This document shows, one piece after another, positions 50,739-62,189 of a stretch of DNA of 64,000 bases (the stretch's first letter is position 1; every line of letters starts with the position of its first letter). The translations under genes and the position numbers were made by a program. The notes under the pieces are model-generated. The model did no database searches and was not told the origin of the DNA. It saw only the letters and a list, made by a program, of their open reading frames with translations. This DNA comes from Amborella trichopoda (taxonomy: Eukaryota > Streptophyta > Magnoliopsida > Amborellales > Amborellaceae): positions 880,630 through 944,629 of the forward strand of contig NW_006499728.1 of NCBI RefSeq assembly GCF_000471905.2, written 5' to 3'.

Positions 50739-51160
50739 ATAAAAGGAGGAGGGGTGGAGGTCTCCACTATACGCTACAACAAACAAAAGTAAGGTGTGAG
50801 GGGTGTGAGAGCTCTCCTTGAGAGATTGAGAAAGAGTAAGAGATATAATCCAATCCCTCTCCCATTTGAGATCTAAGTAAAGATTCAGTCCTGAGTGATA
50901 AAGAGTTGTGCGTAAGAGTCGAGTTTGGACTGCTCCTATTGCATCTGCTGGAGTGTTAATGAGCTTCTACCTCACTCAGGATTTGTGATGTGGAATTGAT
51001 TTCAGCAACTCTAGTAGTTGTCGATCGTGCCTACTTGAGTTGATCATTTCTCTCCACATTTATTCACCAAATTGTTGTGCGAGCACTCAGGTATGATACC
51101 CTATTTCTGGTTGTTTTATTTTGCTTCCGCTTCGGCCGTTGGACCGTATTTTTTCCAACA
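50739..51160 (+). repeat. Copia 3' LTR (left boundary uncertain)
   Basis: Partner of 44467-44879. A purine run AAGAGAAGGAGG followed by TGTTCC near 50377-50392 would be a natural polypurine tract and LTR start, but no matching sequence precedes the 5' LTR. Confidence 0.75.
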
Positions 51161-51880
51161 GATCCAATTCTGCTTTGATAAATACAAATATGGGTCACTT
51201 GAAGTCTGGTACATGCTTGTAACTCAGGGCTTTCACATCGGGCACAGCCTAGGACCCTTGGAAATAGGGGCAACTGCAACAGTTGCAAATTCCATGAAAC
51301 ATGATCGGAGAGGGTTAGGGTGCTCACACGCCCTTGCGAAAGGCCATGAAAGGCCTAAAGGGAGAATCAAGTTCACTTTAGTTGGAATTCAAAACCATGA
51401 TTCCATAACCCTACTCGTCCATCTCAACAAAGGTGAGACACCACTCAATTACTATACAATGCTGCTCTCGGAACTTCGCTGTTACCGGATATTGGATGAG
51501 CAAGTATTGCCTTCTCACCTGATATCCTTGACTCCACACGTATTTCAAAGTTCTCGACTTCAAGTGAGCACACACACCGACTAGTTGAGGACCATCTCGC
51601 CCAACTCGACTTGAGTAGCCGGAGAATGCCCTTAGATATGGGTCATACTCTCCTGACCTCTCAAGAGGGCCAATGACGGAATTGGCCTCTCACTCTAATG
51701 ACCACTAATGCGCTAGAAGGCTTCCGACGGCATCAACAAACACCGGTGCCAAAAAATGAGTAGGCGCAAGGTATCCCCAAGAGTGCCCCTTTGCCTTGTA
51801 TTTTCATGTCACCTCATCTAGTCATGTACGAGACATTAATTCTAAAAATGATAAAAAAATCTTAACAAATCTAACAAAAA
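51161..51880. other. Unassigned stretch between copia and gypsy elements
   Basis: An open frame continues from the LTR to 51584, but I do not recognise its product and no family motif is present. It may be LTR or leader sequence of the gypsy element that follows, or host DNA. Confidence 0.4.
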
Positions 51881-53910
51881 ATTAGATTTTATTGAAGAAA
51901 ACACTTTCAAAGATGTAAAACTTTCACACAAATATGAAATCCTATAATGGAAATCCCTGGTGACGAGCCGAGTCCCTCTATCTCGGATTAAACAGATAAG
52001 GAAACCGAGAGTAATTCCGAGCCAGAAGGGCTTCGTTCCCATGTTGAACAACTGAAGCAGAAATTCGATGGTAACTCAACGGCCACCATCAATGAGACAT
52101 TGGATGTCAATCTGGGTTCCGAGGATGACCTAAAGATAATAAGGTCATGAGTTCTTTGTCACCCAAAGAGTGAGATAAGATGATGACCTTCCTCGAAGGA
52201 TATCGAGATGTCTTTGCTTGGTCTTACAGCGACGTGCTTGGACTGGATCCCACCTTAGTTGAGCATCATCTCAATGTACGGGACGACGCAAATACTATTA
52301 AACAAAAGGCCCGACGACTAAAGACCCACATAAAACTTAAAACCAAGGAGGAAATTGACAAACTCTTAAAGGCAAACCTCATCATGCATGTCGATTATCC
52401 CGATTGGTTGGCCAATGTTGTTGCCATCCCCAAGAAGGACGGCCGATCCCGAATGTGTGTCGACTTTAGGGATCTAAGTAAGACATGTCCAAAAGATGAT
52501 TTTTTTCTGCCCAATATAGATGTCCTAGTCGACAATACTATGGAACATGAGTTACTATCATATATGGGTAATTTCTCAGGATAAGGAAGACCAAATAAAA
52601 TCATCTTGCATTACGCAATGGGGATTCTATTGCTATCGAGTCATGCCCTTTGGTGTTAAGAATGTCGGAGCAACCTACCAAGGGCAATGACCGCCATGTT
52701 TCATGACATGATGCATATAAACATGGAAGACTACGTGGACAACATCCTGGTAAAATCTAAGACTAGGGGGGACCACCAAGCCGACTTAAATTCGGTATTC
52801 GAGCGACTATGTAGATATCAATCCAAACTCAACCCTAAAAAATGTGCTTTCAGAGTTGCTTCGGGAAAATTGTTAGGCTTCATCGTTAGTCAGAAGGGCA
52901 TCGAAGTGGACCTGTCAAAGATCCGGGCCACCAACATGCCTCCTCCTAGAAACATGAGGGAAATACGAGGCTTGCAAGGAATAATACAAGTTAAAAGGCA
53001 TTTCATATTGTAATTAGCAAACAAATGTGAACCCTTCAACCGGCTAATGAAGAAAGATATGTTGTTTGAATGGGATGAAAAACGTCAATAAGCTTTCAAA
53101 GGGATAAAAATTACTTGACCAATCCACCGCTGCTAAGCCCTCATGCTCCCAACAAACCCCTGTTCTTATACCTTGTTGTGAATAATATGGCCATGGGGGC
53201 TATGTTGGGGCAATATGACAACTAAGCATACGAATGTTGAAAAACATTGTCTCGGTCTAACTTGAGCGACTCAAAAGCCGAGGCATTATGTTTTATCACA
53301 TACCATAAAACTCATCTCAAAGATGGACCATCTAAAGTACATCATTGAAAGGCCAATCCTCAATGGACGGCTTGCAAAATGATGTATGCTCCCAAGTGAA
53401 ATTGAAATCGACTATGTCACCCATAAGTTAGTCAAGAGGCAAGCGATAGTTGACCATTTAGTGGAACATGCGCTTACAGGTGATACACCAATCAACACCG
53501 ATTTATTCGATGAAAACCTCTTTAACATAGAGGATCAAACTTGGGAGCTACACTTTGACAATGCCAAAAATGAACATGGGGCAGGAGTGGGTATCATTCT
53601 ATGTTCGCCTGAAAGAATCATGATTCCCACAACTGTAAGGCTTAACTTCTCATGCACCTACAATGTAGCCAAATATGAAGCCCTAATAACTGGGCTTGAA
53701 AGTGTTGTTGAACTTCGAATCAAAAGAATACGAGTTATCAGTGATTCTGTCCTTGTGATAAGCCAGATCCAATGGGCATGGAAGGTACGAGAAGAAAAAT
53801 TAATTCCCAGGGCCCTTGGTTAAAAATTTCAAAGAAATCACCTTTCAACAGGTGGCAAGGGTCAACAGTAGATTTCCAGACACCCTTGCCACTCTAGCTT
53901 CCATGGTTAG
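51881..53910 (+). pseudogene. Ty3/gypsy pol remnant, 5' part
   Basis: Reverse transcriptase begins with YRDVFAWSYSDVLGLDP (52200) and VVAIPKKDGRSRMCVDFRDL (about 52415-52475). After frame breaks, RT continues at 52687 with YVDNILVKSKT, where YVDD has become YVDN, and LNPKKCAFRV. RNase H lies at about 53386-53823 (ELHFDNAKNEHGAG). The last codons before 53910 encode ATLASMV. The order RT then RNase H and the motifs are gypsy type. Inactive. Confidence 0.85.
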
Positions 53911-54293
53911 TGTAATAATCCTAAAATTTAAAAAAAAAAAAGAAAAAAAGAAGAAACTTTTAATAAGTGATGGTCTATATGAGCATGATGGTCCTTAGGG
54001 GCCATCACTACTTTCAAAAGCTTTTGGTTTAAGTTTTTGCTGCTTTGCCATGTCCTTTATTGGACATGGGCTTTAAACGCTCAGGTGTAATATAATTGTT
54101 ATACCTCATGTATGAGGTGTAACTTAATAAGATAAAATAGTAAGGTGTCTTAAGAATTTAAATAGGATAGGTGAGGACTCCCATCCTAAAAATTTTTTTA
54201 GATATTTCTCTCTCTAGTCGAAACGCAGTGAGCTCTTTCTCTCTCTAGCCAAATTTTTATCGGAAGCTCCCTCTCAAATATTTTAGGTAAGTG

Positions 54294-54313
54294 NNNNNNN
54301 NNNNNNNNNNNNN
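54294..54313. other. Assembly gap, 20 unknown bases
   Basis: Lies inside the 5' LTR. Comparison with the 3' LTR (about 55918-55968) shows that more sequence than 20 bases is missing or collapsed. Confidence 0.95.
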
Positions 54314-54964
54314 ATAATTACTTTTGCTTATTATCATGAATTTTAAGCGCAATAAATTTTATGCACAAGCGACCTCATTATTTTGAAAAATAATATTTTT
54401 AATAAAATCATGATATTTTATCTATATTAGAAAATCTTAAATGCTGTAAATTCTTAGAAAAATAAATTTATTTATTTTTCCTGTCTATTGTTAAAAAAAT
54501 TTAGATACTGCAAAATTATTAAAAATAAATGTGATATTTCTGCTTTTAGTAAAATTGTGAGATTTCTTTCTACTGTTTTTTAATATTTAGATATTGTAAA
54601 ATTCGTGTGCAAATGACTGCCTTATTATTTGAAAACTGATATTTTTGCAATTGATTATAGGATTGTCTGTGAAATATTTATATGCGAATTGACATCCCAT
54701 AAATTGTGATACTTTTGTATTCTTGAATTTCTATAAGAGTTTTTCTATACATATTAGATTGGCAATTATGCTAGAATGTCTTTACGAACTGCTACCTTTT
54801 TAAATTTGAGCCCAAAATATTTGACTGGTTATTTTTGAAATGTTACTGAAAGTAACTGTTATTAATGGTTTCAGTGAAATTCATATTAATAATTTCAGTG
54901 ATATGTTGAGTACATGATATTGCTGCTTTTGAATGTTTAAAGAGATTTAATAATACTTTAAGTA

Positions 54965-55170
54965 TGCAAGTGGACTCAACCGGTTCGCCGATGAGGTATA
55001 AGTAGACCTATCTGGTACGTCGGTAGGGATTAAGTGGACTCATCCAGTACGCCGGTGAGGTATAAGGGGACCTGCAGGGATTAAGTGGACCTATCTGCGA
55101 CGTCGATAGGGATTAAGTGGACCCATCAGGACGTTAATGGGAGTATATAGGTGACTTACTTGGGACGTCA
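54965..55170 (+). repeat. Minisatellite inside the 5' LTR
   Basis: Units of about 25-40 bp alternate the words GTGGAC(C/T), CATC(C/T), GTACGCCGG and GAGGTATAAG or GGGATTAAG. The same array in the 3' LTR (about 56617-56780) has fewer units. Confidence 0.8.
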
Positions 55171-55389
55171 GTAGGGTATTTTGTGAAATCCTTTGAATTA
55201 TGCACTGCCGTTAAAATGTTATATGTATTTCAATTATTTGGATTATACTTAATTATACATTTTTTAAAGTGAAACTGTGAATGCATTTCTGTTAATAGAT
55301 CTCCTTTTTGAAAATATTGATATCTTTCAACTATGATTAGTTTTAAGATTATGATGATCACTTACTGAGTAGTCAAACTCATCAAATTA

Positions 55390-55401
55390 TGGTATCAGAG
55401 C
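55390..55401 (+). other. Primer binding site of the minimal LTR element
   Basis: TGGTATCAGAGC, complementary to initiator-Met tRNA. Its first five bases (TGGTA) coincide with the truncated LTR end. Confidence 0.85.
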
Positions 55402-55546
55402 AATAAGTTTAAGATTCTTAGGAAATTTTAAAAAAATGTACTTAAAATCACATTTATTGCGTGTACAAAATGGGATGAGGTCAAGATCCAGAATAGCTGA
55501 AGCTAATATCGTAAGAATTCACAAATTTAGAGGACTAAATTTCTTC

Positions 55547-55559
55547 AAGGGGGGAAGGA
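55547..55559 (+). other. Polypurine tract of the minimal LTR element
   Basis: AAGGGGGGAAGGA, directly before the TG of the 3' LTR at 55560, the standard plus-strand priming position. Confidence 0.9.
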
Positions 55560-57213
55560 TGTAATCATCCTAAAATTATAAAAATAAAAAAATAAAATAT
55601 TTAATAGTGATGGTCCATATGAGCATGATGGTCCTTAAGGACCATCACTACTTTCAAAAGCTTTTGGTTTATGCCACGTCCTTTAGTGGACGTGGGCTTT
55701 AAACGTTCAGGTGTAATATAATTGTTACACCTCATGTAAGAGGTGTAACTTAATAGATAAAATAATAAGGTGTCCTAAGAATTTAAATAGGAGAGGCGAG
55801 GACTCCCATCCTAGAAAATTTTTTAGATCTTTTTCTCTTTAGTCGAAACGCAGTGAGCTCTTTCTCTCTCGAGTCAAATTTTTATCGGAAGCTCCCTCTC
55901 AAATATTTTAGGTAAGTGACTTCATTATCTTGAAAAATAATCCGTTCTTTTTAAAAATGAAATGAAATAATTACTTTTGCTTTATCATGAATTTTAGACA
56001 CGATAAATTTTATGCGCAAGTGACCTCATTATTTTGAAAAATAATCTTTTTTAATAAAATCATGATATTTTATCTATATTAGAAATCTTAAATGCTGTAA
56101 ATTCTTAGAAAAATAAATTTATTTATTTTTCTTGTCTATTGTTAGAAAATTTTAGATACTGTAAAATTATTAAAAATAAATGTGATATTTCTGCTTTTAG
56201 TAAAATTGTGAGATTTCTTTCTACTGTTTTTTAATATTTAGACATTGTAAAATTCATGTGCAAATGACTGCATTATTATTTGAAAACTGGTATTTTTGCA
56301 ATTGATTATAGGATTGTCTGTGAAATATTTATTTACGAATTGACATCCCATAAATTGTGATAATTTCGTATTCTTGAATTTCTATAAGAGTTTTTCTATA
56401 CACATTAGATTGGAAATTATGCTAGAATGTCTTTACAAACTGCTACCTTTCTAAATTTGAGCTCAAAATATTTGACTGGTTATTGTTTAAATGTTACTGA
56501 AAGTGACTGTTATTAATGGTTTCAATAAAATTCATATTAATAATTTCAGTGACATGTTGAGTACATGATATTGCTGTTTTCGAATGTTTAAAGAGATTTA
56601 ATAATACTTTAAGTATACAAGTGGACTCATCCGGTTCGCCGGTGAGGTATAAGTAGACCTATCCGGTACGCAGGTAGGAATTAAGTGGATTCATCCAGTA
56701 CGCCGATGAGGTATAAGTAGAACTGCAGGGATTAAGTGGACCCATCAGGACGCTAATGTGAGTATATATGTGGCCTACTTGGAAAGCCAGTAGGGTATTT
56801 TGTGAAATCCTTTGAATTATGCACTGCCGTTAAAATGTCATATGTATTTCAATTATTTGGATTATACTTAATTATGCATTTTTTAAAGTGAAACTGTTAA
56901 TGCATTTCTGTTAATAGATCTTCTTTTTTAAAATATTGATATCTTTCAACCATGATTATTTTTAGGATTATGAAGATCACTTACTAAGTAGCCAAACTCA
57001 TCAAATTATGGTAAACATTTTTTCAGGATAACTGCGGTTTCATTTTGAGTGCTCGTCAGGATCAACTCTGGAAGATATTGTAGTTGTGCTTAAACTTTCT
57101 ATTGTTATTTTGTAAAAATTCGCCACTGTAAATTTGTCCTATCAAGAGATGCATATATGTTTTGACTGTCACATCTCAGGAATATCAGTATTGTAAATTA
57201 TTGGGGCATGACA
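55560..57213 (+). repeat. 3' LTR, complete (1654 bp)
   Basis: Starts TGTAATCATCC after the polypurine tract and ends GCATGACA before the GTTAG duplication. TG...CA ends are intact. Confidence 0.9.
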
Positions 57214-57330
57214 GTTAGTATCCCTCCAGGGGTACATGTTAAACCCTTCTAAGTCAGACATAAACATAGTCCCTCTCTCCAAAAAACAAGTGAAATTGAA
57301 GAGATTGATGAAAATGAAGAAGAAATGGGG
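57214..57330 (+). pseudogene. Ty3/gypsy pol remnant, continuation
   Basis: After the GTTAG duplication the reading picks up from the ...ATLASMV end at 53910 with SIPPGVHVKPF and runs on for about 30 codons of gypsy-like sequence before the similarity fades. Confidence 0.7.
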
Positions 57331-58693
57331 GATCTTCTCCATTTCATATTGGTTTAAAATGGGACAATTAGAAATAGGAAGAAAGGAGTTCAAAATATCT
57401 GGTTATCCGGGCTGCCTTCGTTTAAAGTGTGGCTTGATAAGATTTGTGTTTATAGTTTGGAATGGAGGGTTTGATAGGATGGGAGTTGCTCAAAGGGGGT
57501 TCACTTTAGGGGCTCTTTTCTCAAGCTCAAGCTTAGGCTTAAAATCAATAGATTTTTTGGCATAATCTAGGCTCAAGATTGAGGGAACTCGGACCTTTTG
57601 CCTAAGGTAAAATGAGCTTTTTATAGGCAAAAATAAACCCATAACAGCCTGTATCTAGTTTTGTGTGATTTTTTGAGTCATCAGAACTTCGACAACATTT
57701 GGACAAGCACTGGCACTGACACTGACACTGGTTGGAATGGTATCATGTCATTAATGTTGTGATAATGACGATCAATAAATATTAATTGCTCATTAATGTG
57801 GGTTCTGTATGACCTATCAAAATCTGGAGTCATTGGCAATGACACCAACAACATCTTGACTGCCTTCAAACACTGTTCAGGATACATGTCGTCTTATGGT
57901 GGCTCTGATTTGATCAATCGCAATATGAAGCTATTCCAACAGCCGGCGACATTCGGAATGTCTCTAGATAACAGTTGTCATGCCGTTTTGGTTGTACATT
58001 TGTCTGATCATTAACCAATGAGAGTTTGACAATTTCGCTTTGTACTGACAACTAACATGTCAGTACGAGTCTGCCTTGTTGGTGGGTACGGACTGACGTG
58101 CTCGCCCATCACTTCAGTCATATCGGTCAAGCTGTGTCCCACTTGGTGAAGGTATTGGGACATGGTGCAAGTGGAAATGGCATTGGTGGCAATGTCGCCA
58201 AGGTTCCTAATCACCTTGAAGCTTGAAAATGGGGGGGGACTTGTCGCCAATGAGAATGGCATCAGACTCTTGGTCTCCCAGGTCGCCCATGTTGTGACTA
58301 AGGTATCTTTGGTATCTTGTTATTAGATTTTTGGTAAGGCTTTGGTGCCCGTTGAGATAACATCATAGCCTTTCCACTTGAATGCTTCATAGTCAAGCCG
58401 TTTTGGGTTTGCCTCGCATTGTTTAGCATCTTGATGCCTTGGATCCCACTGGAGCAATAGGGGTTTGGTGGAGGCTGGGTTTACGGAGAAGGGGTTCTGG
58501 TGGGGTGAATGGTCTAAAATAACTGGGTAGTATGCCTGGGACATTTTGACCTATCCGTAACCTTTTAAGTGAAGATTGGGGTGTCTACATGAATGAGCCT
58601 TGCAAGGGGTAGGGGTATTTTGGGCATGTAGGAATAAAGTTCAAGATGAAAGGTCATTTAGACTCGAGCAAACACTTCTTGAGTTTTGTATAA
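57331..58693. other. Spacer with unidentified decayed coding-like sequence
   Basis: No gene is supported. A minus-strand frame at 58323-58544 contains KQCEANPKRLDYEAFKWKGY and has protein-like composition, but I do not recognise it. Short CACTGACACTGACACTGG repeats lie near 57705-57730. Confidence 0.4.
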
Positions 58694-59089
58694 GGGTGTG
58701 GTTTGCATAGGGTTGCAACCTTAAACAATCTATTTAAGGCGCATCTCTAAATTTTATCATAAATGCAATTTCGATATAAAATTTTGTAGGATAGCTTGAG
58801 AACCTAATTTTATCTCTAATTATAAAATTTTAAACTCTAAAAATTGTTCAAATCAAGTAGATCTATGAACACATTAAATCATGAAAATAGATGGTCTAGA
58901 TAATATGTTGCAAGGTACACTATTTTGCGGATTCAATTTTTCCTTTTCTTTTTTTCATATTCATACATCTAGATATTGAAACGATCAATGAGAAGGTTTT
59001 CCAATATCCAAACAACCTTTTATGATGGATTTTTGAGGTGCATTTTTTATTTTGCATTTTAAGGTTGCAACCTTATATAAACTTTTACC
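58694..59089. mobile_element. Mutator-like MITE, palindrome family copy C
   Basis: The left end is GGGTGTGGTTTGCATA, then GGGTTGCAACCTT, then AAACAATC. The right end is inverse, with the perfect AAGGTTGCAACCTT and finishing TATATAAACTTTTACC. Flanking 9-mers TTTGTATAA (58685-58693) and TTTGTATGA (59090-59098) agree at 8 of 9 positions. It is 396 bp long. Confidence 0.85.
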
Positions 59090-59098
59090 TTTGTATGA

Positions 59099-60510
59099 TG
59101 GCCCTAATTCTTAGCAGAATTATGAAATTGCCATTATCGTCAAATACGTATGCATATGCTTTGATGGATCATGATCAATACAGCCATCATGCACACAATG
59201 AGGACCTTATCATAGTTGGTTGACGGTGATCCAAGTCAACCAATGAACTACGGCTTCTTTTTGTTTGTTGCAATTCAGTCCATTGATTGATGGTAACTGC
59301 ATGGTCATCGTTGTTGATTCAACATACCCACCTAATCCATAATAATAAAAGGTGTCTTTAAATGTTATTTAACGGTGCATTGGAAATGAATGGTAGACAC
59401 AGTTTGGAAATTTTGTTTGGCTCGGACTAACAATAATGTTATTACTAAGGCTAATTATTTGGTCATATTATAATTGAAATGTGACATTATAGTCAAATCA
59501 CTTCCAATCATCAAATAAAAATCTTGAATCTATATATCTCTAAACATATGAATGATAAGTTTAGAGATAATAAGCATGCTTCCACATTACTTAACACCAA
59601 TGAGATAGTAGCGAATGAATGAGTGTATCTTTTCTATGCTGAGAGCCTGTCGAAAATTTTAGTATATCTTGAGTAGAGGAATGAAGCACCCCAAATGTCA
59701 ACTGTTGATTGTTTACATCGAACGGTAGAGGGAGCTATTTATGTCTAAGCATGATATAAACAAGTATTATCTTATTTGATTTCTTTAGGCTAAAGTATGC
59801 AATAGTACCAGTTAATATTTTGGTTTGATATAAGCTACCTTGACCATATAACTTTGATGATCAACAGGTAGGGAGGCTCATTTTTCCCCTCGATGAACAT
59901 GGCTTCCTAAGCCATTCATGGTTAACATCTGATGGTTGAAAGAGTTTTCTATGTCTTACCAGGATATGAATCAATACTATTATTACGACCTTAATTAAAT
60001 AATTAACTATATTGTCTTTTTAGGAAATTTTATTCAAATGCCTGCTGTCTAGAAGAGACAAATCATTTAACATTCTACCTATTTGTCACTATTACAACTC
60101 AAAATCATGTATTTTTTTAAGGGTATTTTGAAATAAAATCGAAAGACATGTTAAAGTAGTAAACTATCTATTGTGGGTAATTTTGATCAATTTCCCTATT
60201 TTTTGTCTTCTTAGTTTGGAACAACCAATGAGCACAATTCAAAACTTTTTATGCATCAAACCTTCTTAGTTTTATGAAATAGCTGTGATTAGGAATCATA
60301 AGGCCGTGTGTCTGATGTAAAATGGAAAAAAAAAAAAAAAATTATTGGTACTAGAATGTCATAATCATTCTAGCTTTTAGGTATGAAATAAAAAAAAATT
60401 CTCTTGGACTTAGAGTACAGTTAATTGCACACCCGGAACCACCCGAATTTACATCTAAAGGACAAAGGTGATTGCCACCTCACTGCATTGAAAGTAAACA
60501 ATCTCATTAC
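59099..60510. other. Gene-free spacer
   Basis: No supported gene, RNA or clear element ends are seen in this AT-rich stretch. Confidence 0.6.
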
Positions 60511-60750
60511 TAGGGTAGCAATAGGCCTGGTGGCTCGGCCTGACCTGATAATACTAGGGCATGGGGCCAGGCCAAGATAGGACCAGCCTGGTTCAGCTCG
60601 GCCAGACCATTATTTCTTGATCTTTCTTCCCTTGTTTTTCTTGAATTTTACCCTGTCCAACCAAGCCCTAACAGGGCCAAGGCTGTGCAGGCCCTCAGGG
60701 AGATAGGGTCGGACTAGGGTTAGTGATGGCCCCACTCGTTGCCAGCCCTA
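60511..60750. mobile_element. Small hAT-like MITE
   Basis: Ends are TAGGGTAGCAA and (inverse) TAGGGCTGGCAA, a common hAT terminal form. Flanking 8-mers CTCATTAC (60503-60510) and TTCATTAC (60751-60758) agree at 7 of 8 positions, the right length for hAT. The interior is rich in GGCC words and has no coding frame. Confidence 0.75.
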
Positions 60751-60847
60751 TTCATTACATACTCTTTCTATAATAAATTATCTAATTTATTGAACCAAAA
60801 TATGTATTAGTTTATTATTATTTTTTATTGGGAAACATTTCTTTTAT

Positions 60848-61331
60848 GGGGAAACTATGTGATCCCACCCACATATATAGTATATGTGACCCCTGGTCTT
60901 AACCGTCAGAACTGAGTAGATGGTTGAGATGGCTTGAGTCTAACCTCCATATCTTGATGAGACAGCTCATAGTTTTTATTTTCCTACTAATAATTTTGAA
61001 GCAAAATTTGGAGCACGGACAGATTTGACAGGGGCGCACATGATAGAAATAATAAAAAATATTTTTGATGATAAAAATTACCAGAATACCTTTAAATTTA
61101 GGGGCATTTTAGTCATTTACTTTTATAAAAAAATTTATTTTTTGTTTTTTCTAGGTTCGCCCTAATTTTATGATGGGACATCTAAAATTTCATCCTAAAA
61201 TTTTTTGTATAAAAAAAATAAAACAACGTTTGGTGTGACACTGTGGTATGAACAACCAACTTAATCGAACGGCTGAGAAGTGGGGTGACATATAACTTAC
61301 ATGTTGTTGGAGTCACATAGAATTAGGTTTC
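60848..61331. mobile_element. MITE related to the element in the left tandem repeat
   Basis: The left end GGGAAACTATGTGATCCCAC is matched inversely by GAGTCACATAGAATTAGGTTTC at the right, with terminal repeats of roughly 55 bp. The interior (AAAATTTGGAGCACGGAC, and AATACCTTTAAATTTAGGGGC as a hairpin) parallels the interior of the element at 212-713. Exact borders and target duplication are unclear. Confidence 0.6.
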
Positions 61332-61800
61332 TTATTAACAATGTGTTTCATATTCTGCTTGATTGTAGCCCCTCTAAATCATTTTCATAGGTGTTCGCAC
61401 CTTTATTTGCATAATCCAAGTGAATTGTGATCCATCGGCTCTACGCATTGCCAATGATCTATTATTTTCCTCAGGATTATAGTTATATTTGGTTTTGTTA
61501 GTGATTTTACAGAACATTAGCAAATTCATATACTATGTAAGGTATTTTTATGAAAGCAGCCTTGAGAACTTGTGCAAAATGCTATTTTAGCATGAAGAGT
61601 ATAAGAAGAGAAGAAAACTCATGAAAGTCTTGGCACCTTGTGCAAGAGATGATTTGTGTGCCCTTGGATGTTGCATTGGAAGTCATTGCCTGAATTAAAA
61701 TTAAGGAAAAACTTTATATGTAGCACTGAGACAGGTCGGTGGCTTTTTTAGCCGTTAGATCGTTAGATCTAAATGGACTGTTGAGATATCATTGGTCTAA

Positions 61801-62189
61801 GGAAAAAGTTTATATAAGGATGCAACCTTAAAATGTAGAACTACGGATGCGCCTGAAAAATCCATCGGAAAAGGTAGTTTTAATTTTAAAAAACCGTTTG
61901 ATTGATCATCTCGACATCGAGATGTATAACGATGAAAAAAAAAAAAGATTTTAAGCCTTAGAAATAGTGCATTTTACAACATATTATCTACACCTTCCAT
62001 TTTCAAGATTTTCATATGTTTATATATCTACTTGATTTTAACCATTTTGTAAATTTAAAATTTTATAATCTGATATAACAATAGATTTTGAGATAATCCT
62101 AAGAACATTTTACATCAAAATTACATACCATGATAAAATTTGAAGGTTACCTCTACAGCTACGGATGCATCCATATGCCAATTGCACCC
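61801..62189. mobile_element. Mutator-like MITE, palindrome family copy D
   Basis: The left end is GGAAAAAGTTTATATA, then AAGGATGCAACCTT. The right end has GGATGCATCC in the slot and finishes ATTGCACCC. Flanking 9-mers TTGGTCTAA (61792-61800) and TTGGTCAAA (62190-62198) agree at 8 of 9 positions. The interior shares GATCATCTCGACATCGAGATG with its relatives. Confidence 0.8.

Larger units (their letters stand above)
44467..51160 (+). mobile_element. Decayed Ty1/copia LTR retrotransposon
   Basis: Two direct repeats (about 44467-44879 and 50739-51160), both ending TTTTTTCCAACA, bracket gag and pol remnants in the plus direction. A primer site follows the first. Between pol (ending about 49477) and the second LTR lie about 1.2 kb without coding content. 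LTR similarity fades at the left inside both copies without a clear TG, so LTR starts are uncertain and the 5' LTR may be truncated. Many stops and frame changes make it inactive. Confidence 0.85.
53911..55394 (+). repeat. 5' LTR, 3'-truncated
   Basis: Matches 55560-57013 along its length and stops at TGGTA (55390-55394), where the primer site begins. A 20-base assembly gap at 54294-54313 hides roughly 60 bp present in the other LTR. It carries the minisatellite at about 54965-55170. Confidence 0.9.
53911..57213 (+). mobile_element. Minimal non-autonomous LTR retrotransposon nested in gypsy pol
   Basis: Two long direct repeats (53911-55394 and 55560-57213), starting TGTAAT(A/C)ATCC and ending ...GGGCATGACA in the second, enclose only ~170 bp. 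The target duplication GTTAG is at 53906-53910 and 57214-57218. A primer site and polypurine tract are present and no protein is encoded. The gypsy reading frame resumes directly after the right duplication. The first LTR lacks the last ~200 bp found in the second. Confidence 0.9.

Noticed and set aside
57236-57565. 109-residue plus-strand frame after the nested LTR element
   Set aside because: Different frame from the gypsy continuation and no family resemblance.
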